Positions 18,916 to 29,825 of a stretch of 64,000 nucleotides of DNA are shown here, one piece after another. Positions within the stretch are counted from its first letter, which is position 1, and each line of letters opens with the position of its first letter. This DNA comes from Macrotis lagotis. Lineage: Eukaryota > Chordata > Mammalia > Peramelemorphia > Peramelidae. A model generated the notes under the pieces. It saw only the letters and a program-made list of their open reading frames with translations. It did no database searches and was not told where the DNA came from. Location of the stretch: contig NC_133658.1 of the NCBI RefSeq assembly GCF_037893015.1, forward strand, positions 138,923,539 to 138,987,538, given 5' to 3'. Position numbers and translations under genes: made by a program.

Positions 18916-20855
18916 AATTTGGGATCTTTTGGGGATGTGTATGTATGAATGTATGTATGTGTGTGGGTTGTGTGTTTTTTATTACAATGATGATTCTATT
19001 TCAATTGAATTTGTAAGGAGGCTGCGGGTTTTATTTTCCCAACGTGAATCACTGATGATCTAACAAATTAATTACCCATCCATCCTGCCTTACCAAGTGA
19101 GGTCATGAGAGAACTGATGGGATCAGCTGACCTCCTCTAGATGGTAGTGTCAGGGCTCCCATTTGAGGACTGAAGTTCAATGCCAAAATTGCCAGTTTAG
19201 GTTAGAATCAGCCTTAAATGTATCTTATTATACGGAGAGGCACACAAATGCAATATGTCATCTTTAATGGTTCAGAACAAAGCCTAAAAAAATAGTGTCC
19301 CAGCACAGATGAATTTTATAACCTTTGATATATGGCTTTCATTATTAACAATAATTTCTGTAACTGCATCCAAATTCGGGAAGACACCCGATGAATATTA
19401 ATTTTAGTTTTGATTTATTTTCTGTGCCTTGCAACTCCCTCTAGGGCGGACCGCATTCCCAGAGTCCCTAGTGCCCCAAGATCTGACGTCCTGCCTCTCC
19501 CGTGAAATTCTCCTCGTTCCAGGAACCGACCAGCTTAGCCTCAGCAAATGCTGCTCTCTGGATTTTGCTGTTCTGTGTCAAAAAAAAAAAATGGGGAAAT
19601 GAAGGACTTTTTTTCTCCCTTTCCATTGGGTTCCCCCCCTCCTTGGTATTTTACCAAGACTCATGCCCCTCCCTTTTGCCCCCACCCCTTTGTCATTACA
19701 CTAAAATCTAATTGCAAGACAACTCTCTTCACCTAAGTCATCAACAAAGCCCAATTATTTCTAATGCATGCAGAAAGCAAAAAGAGGGAAAAAAAGAAAA
19801 AAGCAAACAATACAAAGGCATGCAGTAACCTAAGCCTTTTTCACAGTCAGGCTTCAAGTTCACATGTGAATTTATGCCAGTTTTGACATTAGCCGAAAAA
19901 ATTAACAGTTCTCAAAAATGAAACTCTCACAAAAGGGGTTTTGTGTTTCAAGCAGAATAAATTATAGTGTGATGTTATTAAAACACTTAGTTGTTAAGTT
20001 GCCAAGAAAATCCAGTATATTCACACAGACTCGAGGACCTGTCTCCATGCAAAGTAATTAAATTAGATTTATGGGCTGCATTACATCAGTGTTTGATAGT
20101 TCATTTTTCCTTTCTTCATATTTTGTCCTGCTTTATTAGAGCATGTGACAGATGGTAAAAATAGTGTGAAGTTTCTTGGCCTTGTGCTAAATCCCCTTTC
20201 GCTAGTATATCTCTCTTCTGTCAGTTCTCCCCAGCGATGATAAATTAACCTCTCTCTTTGTATCCCAAGTGTGGCAGCAAAGCTCTCTTTGACACAGTAC
20301 TATCACTTTATCTTAATCTGTGCTGTTCGAGGAGAGAGGGAGATGATGCAATCGCTACCCGGAGTTTAAAGAGAAGATTTATTGTGTCAGAAAAGGGGAG
20401 GATGATTAATATAATATGCATCATTATATTTTTCATTTTGTCTCATTTGTCGACTTTTCCTCTTTGGATGTGAGAGGTTAGGTTCATCCCCAGGGAGGGC
20501 TACTCTCTTCTCTGCCTCTCTGGCTCCTAGGGTGTGGTGTTCAGTGGACTGGGGCCCACTCTTAGGCAGTGGGGAACTGGGATGGGGGGGGCCCCAGTTG
20601 GTGATGTCCCTTACCCAACCTCCTCCTCTGGGCCATGGGCCCCATCAGGGGTGGAGGAGAAGTATTTCAGCTCCTTCCCTTTTCCAGAGAGAGTCTGAGG
20701 TCAAAGTGGGAAGGAAAAAGGCATGTTATAAAACCCCTTAGGAAAGAAGTATGAGTTGTGCCCCCATGGAAAACTGGAGGTTGTTGGAAGTGGGGTCTAG
20801 ATTGCAGCCCATTTTTGTTGTCATTCAATCAAGTGGAATTTATTATCAAAAATAC
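18916..20855. other. largest repeat-free block; candidate conserved non-coding DNA
   Basis: Apart from a short ATGT run (18938-18965) I see no repeat here. 18990-20480 is complex, with many intact TAAT-core motifs ('caaattaattaccc' 19060s, 'gtaattaaattag' 20057-20069, 'gatgattaatataatatgcatc' region 20401-20421). A small CpG cluster (19446-19530, six CpGs, including TGACGTC at 19484-19490) stands out in a CpG-poor window. 20520-20720 is GC-rich with a G run (20585-20591). Open frames are short and overlap in different frames. The pattern suits clustered distal enhancers of a developmental gene outside the window. Conservation is not shown here. Confidence 0.5.
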
Positions 20856-20859
20856 TAGA

Positions 20860-21000
20860 CTAGTATGGCATTTTCTTCTCCAGCTCATTTTATAGGTGAG
20901 AAAACTGAGGCATAAAGGATGAAGTGACTTGCCTAGGGTCACACAGCTAATAAATATCTGAGGCCACATTTGAACTCAGGTCTTCCTGACTCCAGATTGA
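20860..21000 (-). repeat. antisense CORE-SINE
   Basis: 'cagctcattttataggtgagaaaactgaggca', 'gtgacttgcctagggtcacacagctaataa', 'tgaactcaggtcttcctgactcc'. Well preserved core and head in antisense. Confidence 0.8.
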
Positions 21001-21169
21001 TGAAAAAGTTGAAACTCAGAAAAAAGACAGGCATAAGCTCACAAAACTGGTGAGTGGTACTATCCCCAGTCACTAGCACAGCCCATGTCTGGTGCTTAAT
21101 AAATTATTCATTAATGAATGAAAGAATGAAGCCACCATTTGAACCCAAGAGATTCTGCTCCTCCCAGTT

Positions 21170-21330
21170 AGTACTACCACAATAGAGGTCATCTAGTTTA
21201 ATACCATAATTTTATAGATGAGGAAACTGGGGTTTGACAAGGGAAATTACTTACCCAAGGTCATACAGCTTATATGAGTGGGTTAGAGTTATGACTCAAG
21301 CCACCAGAATCCATCCTGCTAACACCATCC
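21170..21330 (-). repeat. antisense MIR-like SINE
   Basis: 'gaggtcatctagtttaatacca', 'tttatagatgaggaaactgg', 'ttacccaaggtcatacagct'. Head decayed. Confidence 0.7.
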
Positions 21331-21654
21331 TGGTGTATCTAATGCTCTTTGAACACAGAAATTTAGTGTTTCACTTACTACGAATTTTGAAAGGAGAAAT
21401 TGGACACATTATAAATACTAACTCATTCAGACCACTAGGGCAAGATATGCTGAAACTGTGCCTTGTGAAAACTGATACAGATGCAACTTATTTTACCCAA
21501 TGGCTTTTGTACTGAAATGGGAATAATGAGTTTAAAGTTTCCCAGTACAAACATTAGCTGGCCTCACTTCGCTTTCCTAACCTTATTTTGCGCCAGTCCC
21601 TAACATGATGTTCAAAAATCTTGGGTCACCATGGTTCCTAGTATTACCAGTTCA
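21331..21654. other. no gene or repeat recognised
   Basis: Single-copy-like. The 93-codon open frame at 21234-21515 starts inside the SINE and has no domain. Confidence 0.45.
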
Positions 21655-22200
21655 ATTATACCCCAAATTATTATGCTCAACAAACATTTATTAAGTGCTC
21701 ACTATATAAATAAAGCAAAAATATGGTCTCTTCCCCACTCAAAGAAACTGACCTTCTAATGAGAGAGACACCATGTTAGCAGTCTCATACATGAAAGAGG
21801 TCATCCCAGACAGAAGATCCTGGGGCAAGAAAAGTCTCTTGCAGATGTAGGATTTGAACTGAGGTATGAAGAAATTCAGGGGAGCCAGGAAGCAAGGATG
21901 AGGAGGGGGAGCTTTCCAGGCAGGAGGAACAGTCAATGCAAAAGTATTAAGTTGGGAGATAGAGTATCAAATGTGAAGAATGGTAGAGAGCTCAATTTCT
22001 CTGGACCATAGAATGGGTAGAGGGGAATTAGGTGTAAAACATCTAGAAAGGTAGGAATGGGCCTGATTATGAGGGATTTTAAAAGACAAACAGGTTTTAT
22101 ATTTTATTCTGGAGGTCATTGGAAGCCACTGAAGTTTGAGATGGGAAGTGATATGGCCATTAAGAAAGTCATTTTGGACAGATGTCTATGTTGATCATCC
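21655..22200 (-). mobile_element. L2-type LINE 3' fragment, antisense
   Basis: Antisense L2 3' end ('caacaaacatttattaagtgctcac') followed by 3' UTR and coding remains ('gggattttaaaagacaaacagg', 'ttctggaggtcattggaagccactga', 'gggaagtgatatggccatt'). Same family as 22535-24120 and lying next to it. Confidence 0.75.
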
Positions 22201-22674
22201 CTCTCATATGTGTTTAGTTTTACTATCCAATTGAGAGGCTACAAAGACAAAACAAAAAGTTATCCCTAAATTCAGAAAACTTAAATTCTACTATCATAAC
22301 AGTTTAGAGAAGCAAATACTAGAATTGAATCATTAAAGATCACCTATTCTCATCCTCTCATGTTATAAGGTACCTGTTACAGGATACCTCTACCCTCACC
22401 ACAGATTCCCTCATACAAAGCTAACTCAAGAAGAACCTACTCTTTGGGTTTCTATCTATTCAAGACCATAATTCATGAGCCCCTATCAATAGATTTACCT
22501 TTAACAATAAAGCAGTGGATGAAATTAGCCTGACACCAATCAATAACTAAATATTTATTAAGCACCTACTTGTGTTAGACACCATGACAAAAGCTGGGGA
22601 TAAAATAAAGGTAATTTAAAGGCCTCAAGGAGCTCTAACAATCTAACATACAAACAACTATGTACAGGTTATTA

Positions 22675-22676
<2 letters not shown>

Positions 22677-22721
<45 letters not shown>
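22677..22721. repeat. (AT)n microsatellite inside L2
   Basis: An uninterrupted AT run of more than 40 bases within the L2 3' UTR. Confidence 0.97.
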
Positions 22722-22726
<5 letters not shown>

Positions 22727-23261
22727 ATTAACAAAATAAAGTAGAAGTAAGAAGAATTGGGGAAAGCTTCCTGTAGAAGCTTTTAGGATTTTAGCTGGGA
22801 CTTGATGAAAGTTAGGGAAGTCAGGAGGGAAAGGTGAGAAGAGAGAATTTTGGACAGGAGGACCAACTTTGAAAAAATTTGGAGCAGAGAAATAGAGTAT
22901 GTCCTTCCAGGAACTCCTAGAAGAGAATAAATGGTAAGTTATAAGACTGGAAATATGGGGGGTCAGGGGTATTTGAATGCAAAATAGGGGATTTTTTACT
23001 TAATCCTGGAGATGATAGGAAGTCATAGGAGTTTATTAAACAAGTATGAGATGTACCATCCTTTGCCCCAAAAATTTACAGACTTGTGCTTTAGGAAAAT
23101 TGTTTTGATGACTGAGTGGAGGATAGATTGGAATAGAGAGAGACTTGTAGCAGGAAGATCAACCAACAGGCTATTTCAATATTCCATATTTGGGGAAATG
23201 AGAGCCTACACCAGGGTTCTGGCAATATTAATGCAGAGAAAGGGAATATTCAAAAGATGAT

Positions 23262-23419
23262 TCAGGGCATCTAGGTGGTAAAGTGGATAAAGCACCGGCC
23301 CTAGAGTCAGGAGAAGTACCTGAGTACAGATTGGGCCTCTGACACTTAATTACCTAGCTGTGTGGCCTTGGGCAAGCCACTTAACCACATTTGCCTTGCA
23401 AAAAAAAAAAAACTTAAAA
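23262..23419 (+). repeat. WSINE1-like SINE inside L2
   Basis: 'gggcatctaggtggtaaagtgg', 'gcaccggccctagagtcagg', 'cctagctgtgtggccttggg', 'catttgccttgc' and A-rich tail. Target-site duplication aaaagatgat at 23252-23261 and 23420-23429. The L2 continues on either side. Confidence 0.92.
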
Positions 23420-24120
23420 AAAAGATGATCCAAAGGTAAAATGAAAAAGTTTTGACAACAGATTGGATATGTTGGTCAGAGAAAGGGGGCAGGAATGATG
23501 GAGGAGTTGGAAAAAGAGAATGAGGAGTCAAAGATAATATAATACTGAGGTTTTGCATTTAGGAAACTTGGAGGATGGTAATACCCTCAACAATAATATA
23601 GAAATTCAGAAGTAAGGAGCATTTAGAGGGGAAAAATAATAATTTCAGGTTTGGAAATGTTGAGTTTAAGATGTCTATGGAACTTCCAATTTGAGATGTC
23701 CAACAGGTAGCTGGAGATGTGAAGACAGAGGTCAAAAGGGAATTTTAGGGCTGGAGAAGTAGATTTGAGAATCATCCGTACTTGAATCCATGAAAGCTGA
23801 GGAGAGCAAATGAACTAGTACAATAAAAGAAGAGGGCCCAGGACAGAGCCCTATGTGATATACATGGTTCATAGGAATGATCTGAATGAAAATACAGCAA
23901 AGGAATGATATTATAGGTCGGAGGAGAAGAGAAGAGAATGGTGTCATGAAAAACTAAAATCAAAAGAGTATCAAGGAGAAGAGGGGGATCAACAGAGTAG
24001 AGAGCTTTAGAAGAATGAAGATTGAGAAAAAAGACATTTGATTTAGCAATTAAGACATCACTGTTAACTTTCTAGATGGAATGCTTTGAGTTTGAATGAT
24101 GAAGTTAAAATGAAATAGCA

Positions 24121-25374
24121 TGATCAGAACAGTAGCAATAAAGCATTCCCCATATAAATCTGGAGCATATTCACTCATAAATATAATCACAATCAATGGG
24201 AAGAAAAGACACATGTAGAGAACAAAAAATCACTTAGAAAGATATATGCAGGAAAGACATGGGACCAAGGTGCACATACATAAGGAGCACCAGGGACCAA
24301 GGTGCCCTCATGGAGAGACTCACACCTCTAATATTAGGCTGCTTACATCATCATCAGTGGGATCTCTCCCTTGATTATCTTGCATGTCATATGAATTTTG
24401 CCATACATTTATCTTTCTGTTAGCTACTCAGACTCTCTCCTGGATGCATAGTCTTTGCCTAGTATTTTCAGATTTGCTCTGTGCTGATCTCACATGACTA
24501 TCAAGGCTCTGAGTCCATTGTCCCTACAGATGGTCATCAGGTGTAGCTCTACCGAAAATGAAGGCGAAGAATTCTTTGCTTTTAGGTTCTGGCTTCACCT
24601 GGAGTCCTTGAACTGACTGCTATCTCTTCCTCATAGTAGAGTGGGTTCTATCACTGCACTTCAGACTCATCCTGATACAATTTTTTATATAAAACTTTGA
24701 GATATCTAAGTTACTAAATCGGGGGGGAAACTTTCACAGCTTTTTCTTCTGTTTTTCCTATCATAAAGTCTAACTCTTTCTCCAAGTTTTAAATAGAATA
24801 GGTATATCCTCTATAGAAGTAGATTCTTTGCCCCTAGGCAGCAATTTCTGGGAAATCAGAATCACCCAATCTAACTACCACACTTGGGCTTAATTCTATA
24901 TTTTAAATATTTCCTAGTCACTAATAATTCCTTTGCTATCAGAAACTTCTCTCTAGCATAAGGTCAAAAATCTATGTAAAGCCCCAATTTAATTCTACAT
25001 GCTAAACTACTTTGGTTAGTATCTATTTATTTAATTGTTTTCCAAATTACCAAAGGCTCCCAAAATCTGGGGTTTACAATCTTCTCAGTTTCAAAATTCT
25101 CACTCTATCATGATGATAAATTGGAAGGATAGAGGCATTGAAATAACACTATGTCCAGCAGTCTCGCTGATGTCTAGCCAAATTCTTGGCTTTTCATGTG
25201 TATCTGTTCTAAGAAATTCCTTCCAAGTTTTGATCTTACCCTACATACAGAAAAAGGAACCAAGAGAGGTTTAAAAAAAAGTTTTCCAAAGCTAGTAAAT
25301 AGCAGAGCCAGGAATGACAGAACTTGAAAATAAGACCACTAACAATGGACAAAAGCATTAATTTCATATAAGGG
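24121..25374. other. unresolved block, possibly an old unnamed repeat
   Basis: No gene. No family recognised for about 1.25 kb. gggaccaaggtgc is repeated at 24261-24273 and 24293-24305. 24720-24800 weakly resembles 11625-11700. There is no long open frame. The block may be an eroded LTR or DNA element, or single-copy DNA. Confidence 0.35.
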
Positions 25375-25500
25375 TCCTGGACAGGTCATCTAGTCCAATT
25401 CCTTATTTTTATAGATGAGGAAAGAGGCCCAAAGAAATATTATGACTGAACCAGGTGACTAATGACAGAGCAAAACCTAAAATCTAACTCTCCTAAGTCC
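25375..25500 (-). repeat. antisense MIR-like SINE fragment
   Basis: 'ggacaggtcatctagtccaattcc', 'tttttatagatgaggaaagaggccc', then a decayed core. Confidence 0.7.
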
Positions 25501-26135
25501 TGGCCCAGAAAATTTTTACCATATCTTTTAGCTTTAGGAATCTGTTTGGTGTATCATTGGATTTCTCAAATGACATGGTACCTGCTACAGTTCAATTTGG
25601 GGCTATGGTGGAAGGATGAACCAAGAACCCACCAAACCTACCCCAACCAGATGGGCTCAGATGCCTCTTTGAGACTTTCTTATGGGATCAAACTTAAATA
25701 GAAGCAAAGGTCACTGAACTATACATAAGCATCCCTATGTGCTGCCTGTTGACTTAGAAAACCACATGTTAACACTATCTATGTTCTATTATACTTTTAT
25801 TTATTTTGCTAAATATTTCCCATTATATTTAGTCTGATTCAGGTTGCACTGGGGAATGTTATTGGTTGCCTTCAGGCAGAATATTTGATAACACTGTTCC
25901 TAAGGATCACGATTTAAAATTGAGAACTAAAACCATACAACCCACAGGTTTCCTTTTATCTTCCTTTTGGGGTTTTTTTGTTTGATTGGTTGGTTTGGTT
26001 TGATTTGGTTTGGTTTTTCTAGGTGAAAAATTGTAAAACAACAGGTAGATAAAGTTCATCTATTCCTAGATTTGAAGGTTAGTTCAGGCTTCCCACTTTC
26101 TCAAATATACAACCTACCATTCCTGCTTCCACATT
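25501..26135. other. no gene; GGTTT-rich spot
   Basis: Single-copy-like DNA. 25972-26022 is a (GGTTT)n-like run (tttggtttggtttgatttgg). Confidence 0.45.
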
Positions 26136-26240
26136 TTCATTCATTTCATGCTGTTTCCCTTGCCTGGAATTTCCTCCCTTCTCACTGGTTCATTTAAATT
26201 TTCCCTTCACAATTCTTCCTCATATCTCACTAACTCCATA
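26136..26240 (+). repeat. L2-type LINE 3' region scrap
   Basis: 'cttgcctggaatttcctcccttctcac' and 'aattcttcctcatatctcac' match the C-terminal coding and 3' UTR phrasing seen in the sense L2 copies at 31.0 and 39.5 kb. Confidence 0.55.
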
Positions 26241-26259
26241 AAAGTAAAACCTAACTTGA

Positions 26260-26430
26260 ATCAAAAGATTTAGAGCTGGAAGAGATCATAGAGACCACTT
26301 AGTCCATTTCTATAATTTTACAGATGAGGAAACTGAGGTAACCTTGCCCAAGGTCACACATGCAATATGTCAAAGGTTCAAGAAGGTCCTCCAGAATCAG
26401 TGTTCTTTCTACCATTCCACAGTTTCCTCT
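26260..26430 (-). repeat. antisense MIR-like SINE
   Basis: 'gatttagagctggaagagatcatagagaccac', 'ttttacagatgaggaaactgagg', 'ccaaggtcacaca'. Good copy that splits the L2 scraps at 26136 and 26505. Confidence 0.8.
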
Positions 26431-26504
26431 CTGCCATAACTAAGAAATCTATTTCTTCTACAATACTTCTAGACTAAGTTACTCAAAGCAACATTTATAT
26501 ATTT

Positions 26505-26625
26505 ATTCTTGTGTTGTCATATGTCATTTGGTCCATGCAGGTATAGGCTACCTCCAAGAAATTGTGAGCCTCTTGAGGGCAGCAACAGACTTTTCATTGT
26601 TTCCAAAGGACCTAATGTATTGTTG
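26505..26625 (+). repeat. L2 3' tail
   Basis: 'gagcctcttgagggcagcaacagacttttca' followed by 'ctaatgtattgttgg', the usual L2 terminal phrasing. Confidence 0.55.
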
Positions 26626-26634
26626 GTCATAGGT

Positions 26635-27090
26635 GACATAGAGTCTAGAACTGAATTTAGAGTGAAAACCTATGTCCAGATCCAGATCAGATACTTACTG
26701 GCTCATGACATGGGTGAATCCCCTCCACCTGTCTTAGTTTTCTGTTTTGTAAGATAAAAAAAAAATGGAGCAAATGGGTAGTTCAGTGGATAGAGCACCA
26801 GGTATGGAATCAGAAAGTCTCATCTTCCTGAGTTCAGATCTGGCCTTAGGCACTTACTATGTCATTTAATCCTGTTTGCCTCAGTTCTCTCATCTATAAA
26901 ATGAGCTGGATAAGGAAATGGCAAACTGCTACAATTTCTTTGCCGAGGAATTCCCAAATAGGGTCACAAAGAGTCAGACACAACTAAAAACAACAACACC
27001 TTTTGGATTTGCTGTGAGGATAAAAGGAGATGATATTTGTAAAATACTTTGTAAACCTTAAAGTAAAACGTAAATGCTTGCTATTAGTTT
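26635..27090 (+). repeat. MIR-like SINE split by a MAR1-like SINE
   Basis: The SINE begins at about 26640 ('gagtctagaactgaatttag', 'gatacttactggctc', 'gtcttagttttctgttttgtaa') and resumes after 26999 with 'gatttgctgtgaggataaaagg', 'gtaaaatactttgtaaacc', 'aaatgcttgctattag'. The insert at 26765-26998 is a separate SINE. Confidence 0.75.
26765..26998 (+). repeat. MAR1-like SINE (BovB-type tail)
   Basis: Head 'gtagttcagtggatagagcacc', 'gagttcagatctggcc', core 'gcctcagttctctcatctataaaatg', then the LINE-derived tail 'ggaaatggcaaactgct', 'tttgccgaggaattccc', 'gggtcacaaagagtcagacac' and a CAACAA end. The tail matches the 3' end of BovB-class RTE as I remember it. Confidence 0.88.
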
Positions 27091-27219
27091 AATGAATACA
27101 TGCATCATAGATTTGGATTGAACTAGAACAATAAAAGGGATTGATATATGAAGAGAGGAAGACATAGCCCAAACTCACTTAAATGTTGCTTCAAATCTTC
27201 ATGGAGGGTTATGAGCTCT

Positions 27220-27445
27220 AAATAATAATGTCTAGCATTTGTGTAGAGGGTTTTATACACCTCGACTTCATCTTGCCCTCAAAATGTCTCTACAAAGTAA
27301 AACTATAGATATCATCTATGTTTTACAGATGGGGAAATTGAGACCTTGAGATGTGATTATATATCTACTAAGTGTTCTGGGTGGAGGATGGGGGGAAATT
27401 GGGTTACACAATAAGCAAGTGTTATAGAGAGGATTGGAAGCCAGA
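27220..27445 (-). repeat. antisense CORE-SINE with LINE-like tail
   Basis: 'aataataatgtctagcatttgtgtag', 'tctatgttttacagatggggaaattgag' and a decayed antisense core. Confidence 0.65.
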
Positions 27446-27639
27446 TTTCATCTGAGTCATTCTACTGAACCACATACATTCACTAAAAATTTTTTCTTTA
27501 AAAACCTCAACTGGAAATTCCCCCTTCCTTCTTAACTCTTCTCCCATGTAAACTAACTTTGTCTAATTGAGTCAAGTCAACAGACCTACCATGTGCTCAC
27601 TCCCCTTCTACCATGAAGCTTAATTCTAATTCTAGTTGA

Positions 27640-27895
27640 GTGAAGTCCAAAAGTATTTTATTTATTGCCTAATATATGTTAGGATTAATGTTAGGGTCTG
27701 GTGATTTAAAAAAAAAAAAAGGTAGAACTGTCCCTGCTCTCAAGGAGATCATAGTCTATCCTGGGAGGCAACAATCAAACAATTATGGATAAACAAGACA
27801 TATACAATTGGAGATGACCAACAAAAAGAAGGCACTAGCAAAAAACTTCTTCCAAAAGGTGAGATTTGAGCAAAATTTCTCCCCACTCCTCATCT
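27640..27895 (-). mobile_element. L2-type LINE 3' end, antisense
   Basis: 'agtattttatttattgcctaatatatg', 'gaactgtccctgctctcaaggagatcatagtct' and 'aaggtgagatttgagc' match the antisense L2 3' UTR seen at 22.5 and 36.2 kb. A13 tract at 27708-27720. Confidence 0.7.
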
Positions 27896-29160
27896 CTAAT
27901 ATCTCCTATAATTCTGCAAATTTGTAGCAAAATGAAAAAGATAGGAAAGTATTAGCCTGGAGGTCTGGGATAGGAGAATTGGAGGCAAGGGGACAGTTGA
28001 GTTTGATTCAAAAGGGACTAATTTGTCCCTGAGAGAAACATAGTCAACTTTGGATTATCTGCACTAATGGAGATGAACAGTGATGCTGATAATCCGAAAC
28101 TCTGGATAACCCAAAAGTCATTTATATTTAGCTTTGGAAGGCTAAATATATGGAATGCATTAGATGATTTTATTTTTGGCAGCAGATTTACCATCCTAAT
28201 TATGTTTTGCTTGAACGAATTTTAAAATTAGTTTGCATTTCCTAAGCACACATCATCTGGGTGAGAGAGGGGCAGAAGGAGGGGAAGGAGTGGAAGGAGG
28301 AAGAGGAGGGTGTTATTTAATGTGGGGAAGCCAGGCTAAGATTAACACTTTATTGACAGTTGCTTCATTAAATGGATAATCAGTATGCAGATAAAGGAGT
28401 TAACTATAGTTGAGTCTTTGGGAAAAGCTAGCTCATTGCCATGCAAACACCCACTTGCCCATTGGCCAAGGATAAAATGCTTGGGAAAAAAAAAAAAAAA
28501 AAAAAAAAAAGGTCATCATCTGTCTGCATGCTTTCAGAGGTAAGGACCTCATTGCCAAGACAAAAGTTCTGATAATAAATTCCTTCTGCTTATTCACAAG
28601 GTAGGATTAATATAGTCTTCTGTACAAATTACATAGGAATCCACCTTTCACCCAAGTGTTTCACAGGTTACATTCCCTTTATCCTGAAACCAAGTTTCAG
28701 AAATGGAAAATGGTTGTCTGGAAATATCATTTTCCAGATGGCCCAAACAGGGAAGGGTTCTTCGAGAAAGATCACAGAAGTGGTGCTAGGAATGACGGCC
28801 TCTCTCAAATTGCTACCCACTCCCCCAAGGAATATAGAACATGCTTTAAAGAGATCAGGGGGTGGTGGCAGGGGGAACCTTATGCTTCAGAAGTATTAAT
28901 AATTTGTCATATTTAGAAAATGATTTGCTGGATTCAAAGCTTACAGAAACATGGAACTGTCAAAAATAAGGATAAATGTTTTTTAATGTACTATGCCATT
29001 TTAAGAAAAAATAGAATTTTCCAAAGACAATGCTATTGGGGGAAGGGATGAAAGTGGGTTGTCTCTTTAATAATGCACAAAGTACTACAAGAATTAAGAG
29101 ATACATAGTCAAATTTTCTTCCAGGATATAGAATCTCAGCATTAGAAATAATCTCAGAGG
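27896..29160. other. repeat-poor block with candidate regulatory DNA and poly(A)
   Basis: 28030-28480 is complex and repeat-poor: 'ggattatctgc', 'gataatccgaaactctggataac', 'gctaaatatatggaatg', 'catcctaattatg', 'caggctaagattaacac', 'gccatgcaaacacc'. A polypurine stretch (28262-28312) and a pure A run of 25 (28486-28510) lie inside. 28030-28140 also has short inverted motifs (tggattatc / gataatcc) recalling ends of pogo/Tigger-type DNA transposons, so part could be a DNA-transposon relic. The open frames at 28656-28916 overlap in two frames and look spurious. Confidence 0.45.
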
Positions 29161-29245
29161 TTTAGTCTAATCTACTATATATACATATATATATATATGC
29201 ATACATATTTATATAAACAAATATATGTCTAAGTACATACACACA
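29161..29245. repeat. TA/CA-rich simple repeat
   Basis: Interrupted TATA and CATA/CACA runs. Confidence 0.85.
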
Positions 29246-29269
29246 CATATACACAAGAATCTCTTCCCC

Positions 29270-29825
29270 ACCCTTCCCAAATTGATCATGTAACCTCTGC
29301 TAGAAGATCTCAATTGAGGAAAAACTCACTACTAATACCAGGGGGACATGCCTCACATGTTGTGAGACTCAAATGAGATCATACAGATAAAGTGTTTTGA
29401 AAACTTCAATGTTCTATATAAATGTCAGTTATCATTATGATTATTACCTCCCAAGGCAGCCCATTCTGCCTTTGGATAGCTCTAATTGGAAAGAAGTTTT
29501 TTTCCCCCTTATATTCAACTGAAATCTGCCTCTCTGCAACTTTTTCCAATTGCTCATTCCTCTGGGGCCAAGAAGTCTAATCTATCTTCCATATGACAGC
29601 CCTTCAAATATTTGAAGACAGCTATCATGTCCCCTCCACATCTACGCTTCTCCCAGCTAAACATTTCGAATTTCTCCAACCAATTATCACATAGAATATT
29701 CTCTAGTCCTCTAATGGGTAGGACTAGATTGACATCCACTGTTAGGGTTATAAAACTAGTAGAAAGGTGCTGTCCTAAGGTGTGCCCCTCAGGAATAGAG
29801 GAAGGACAGTTGTTATTACTTCTCA
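29270..29825 (-). mobile_element. CR1/L3-type LINE 3' UTR, antisense
   Basis: Antisense phrases in order: 'gatcatgtaacctctgctagaagatctcaa', then after a small insert 'ctcccaaggcagcccattctgcc', 'ttggatagctctaattggaaag', 'atgacagcccttcaaatatttgaagacagc', 'tatcatgtcccctcc'. This is the usual 3' region of vertebrate CR1/L3 elements as I know them. A SINE tail fragment (29338-29444) interrupts it. Open frames here are shadows. Confidence 0.8.
29338..29444 (+). repeat. MIR-like SINE tail inside CR1
   Basis: 'ttgtgagactcaaatgagatc', 'aaagtgttttgaaaactt', 'tctatataaatgtcagttatcattatg'. It separates two collinear CR1 pieces. Confidence 0.65.

Larger units (their letters stand above)
22535..24120 (-). 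mobile_element. L2-type LINE, antisense, about 1.4 kb
   Basis: The minus strand carries the C-terminal half of an L2-clade reverse transcriptase plus the 3' UTR. Near 23900-23740 the frame reads 'GLCPGPSSFIVLVHLLSSAF', then 'DSSTDDSQIYFSSP', the relic of the catalytic block (the family has a YADD-type motif followed by TQIY). Downstream come 'ttaatcctggagatgatagg' and 'ttgtgctttaggaaaattgttttgatgactgagtgg'. The 3' end is at 22540 ('aatatttattaagcacc'). A (TA)n tract and a younger SINE have inserted in it. Frameshifts and stops throughout. Confidence 0.85.
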
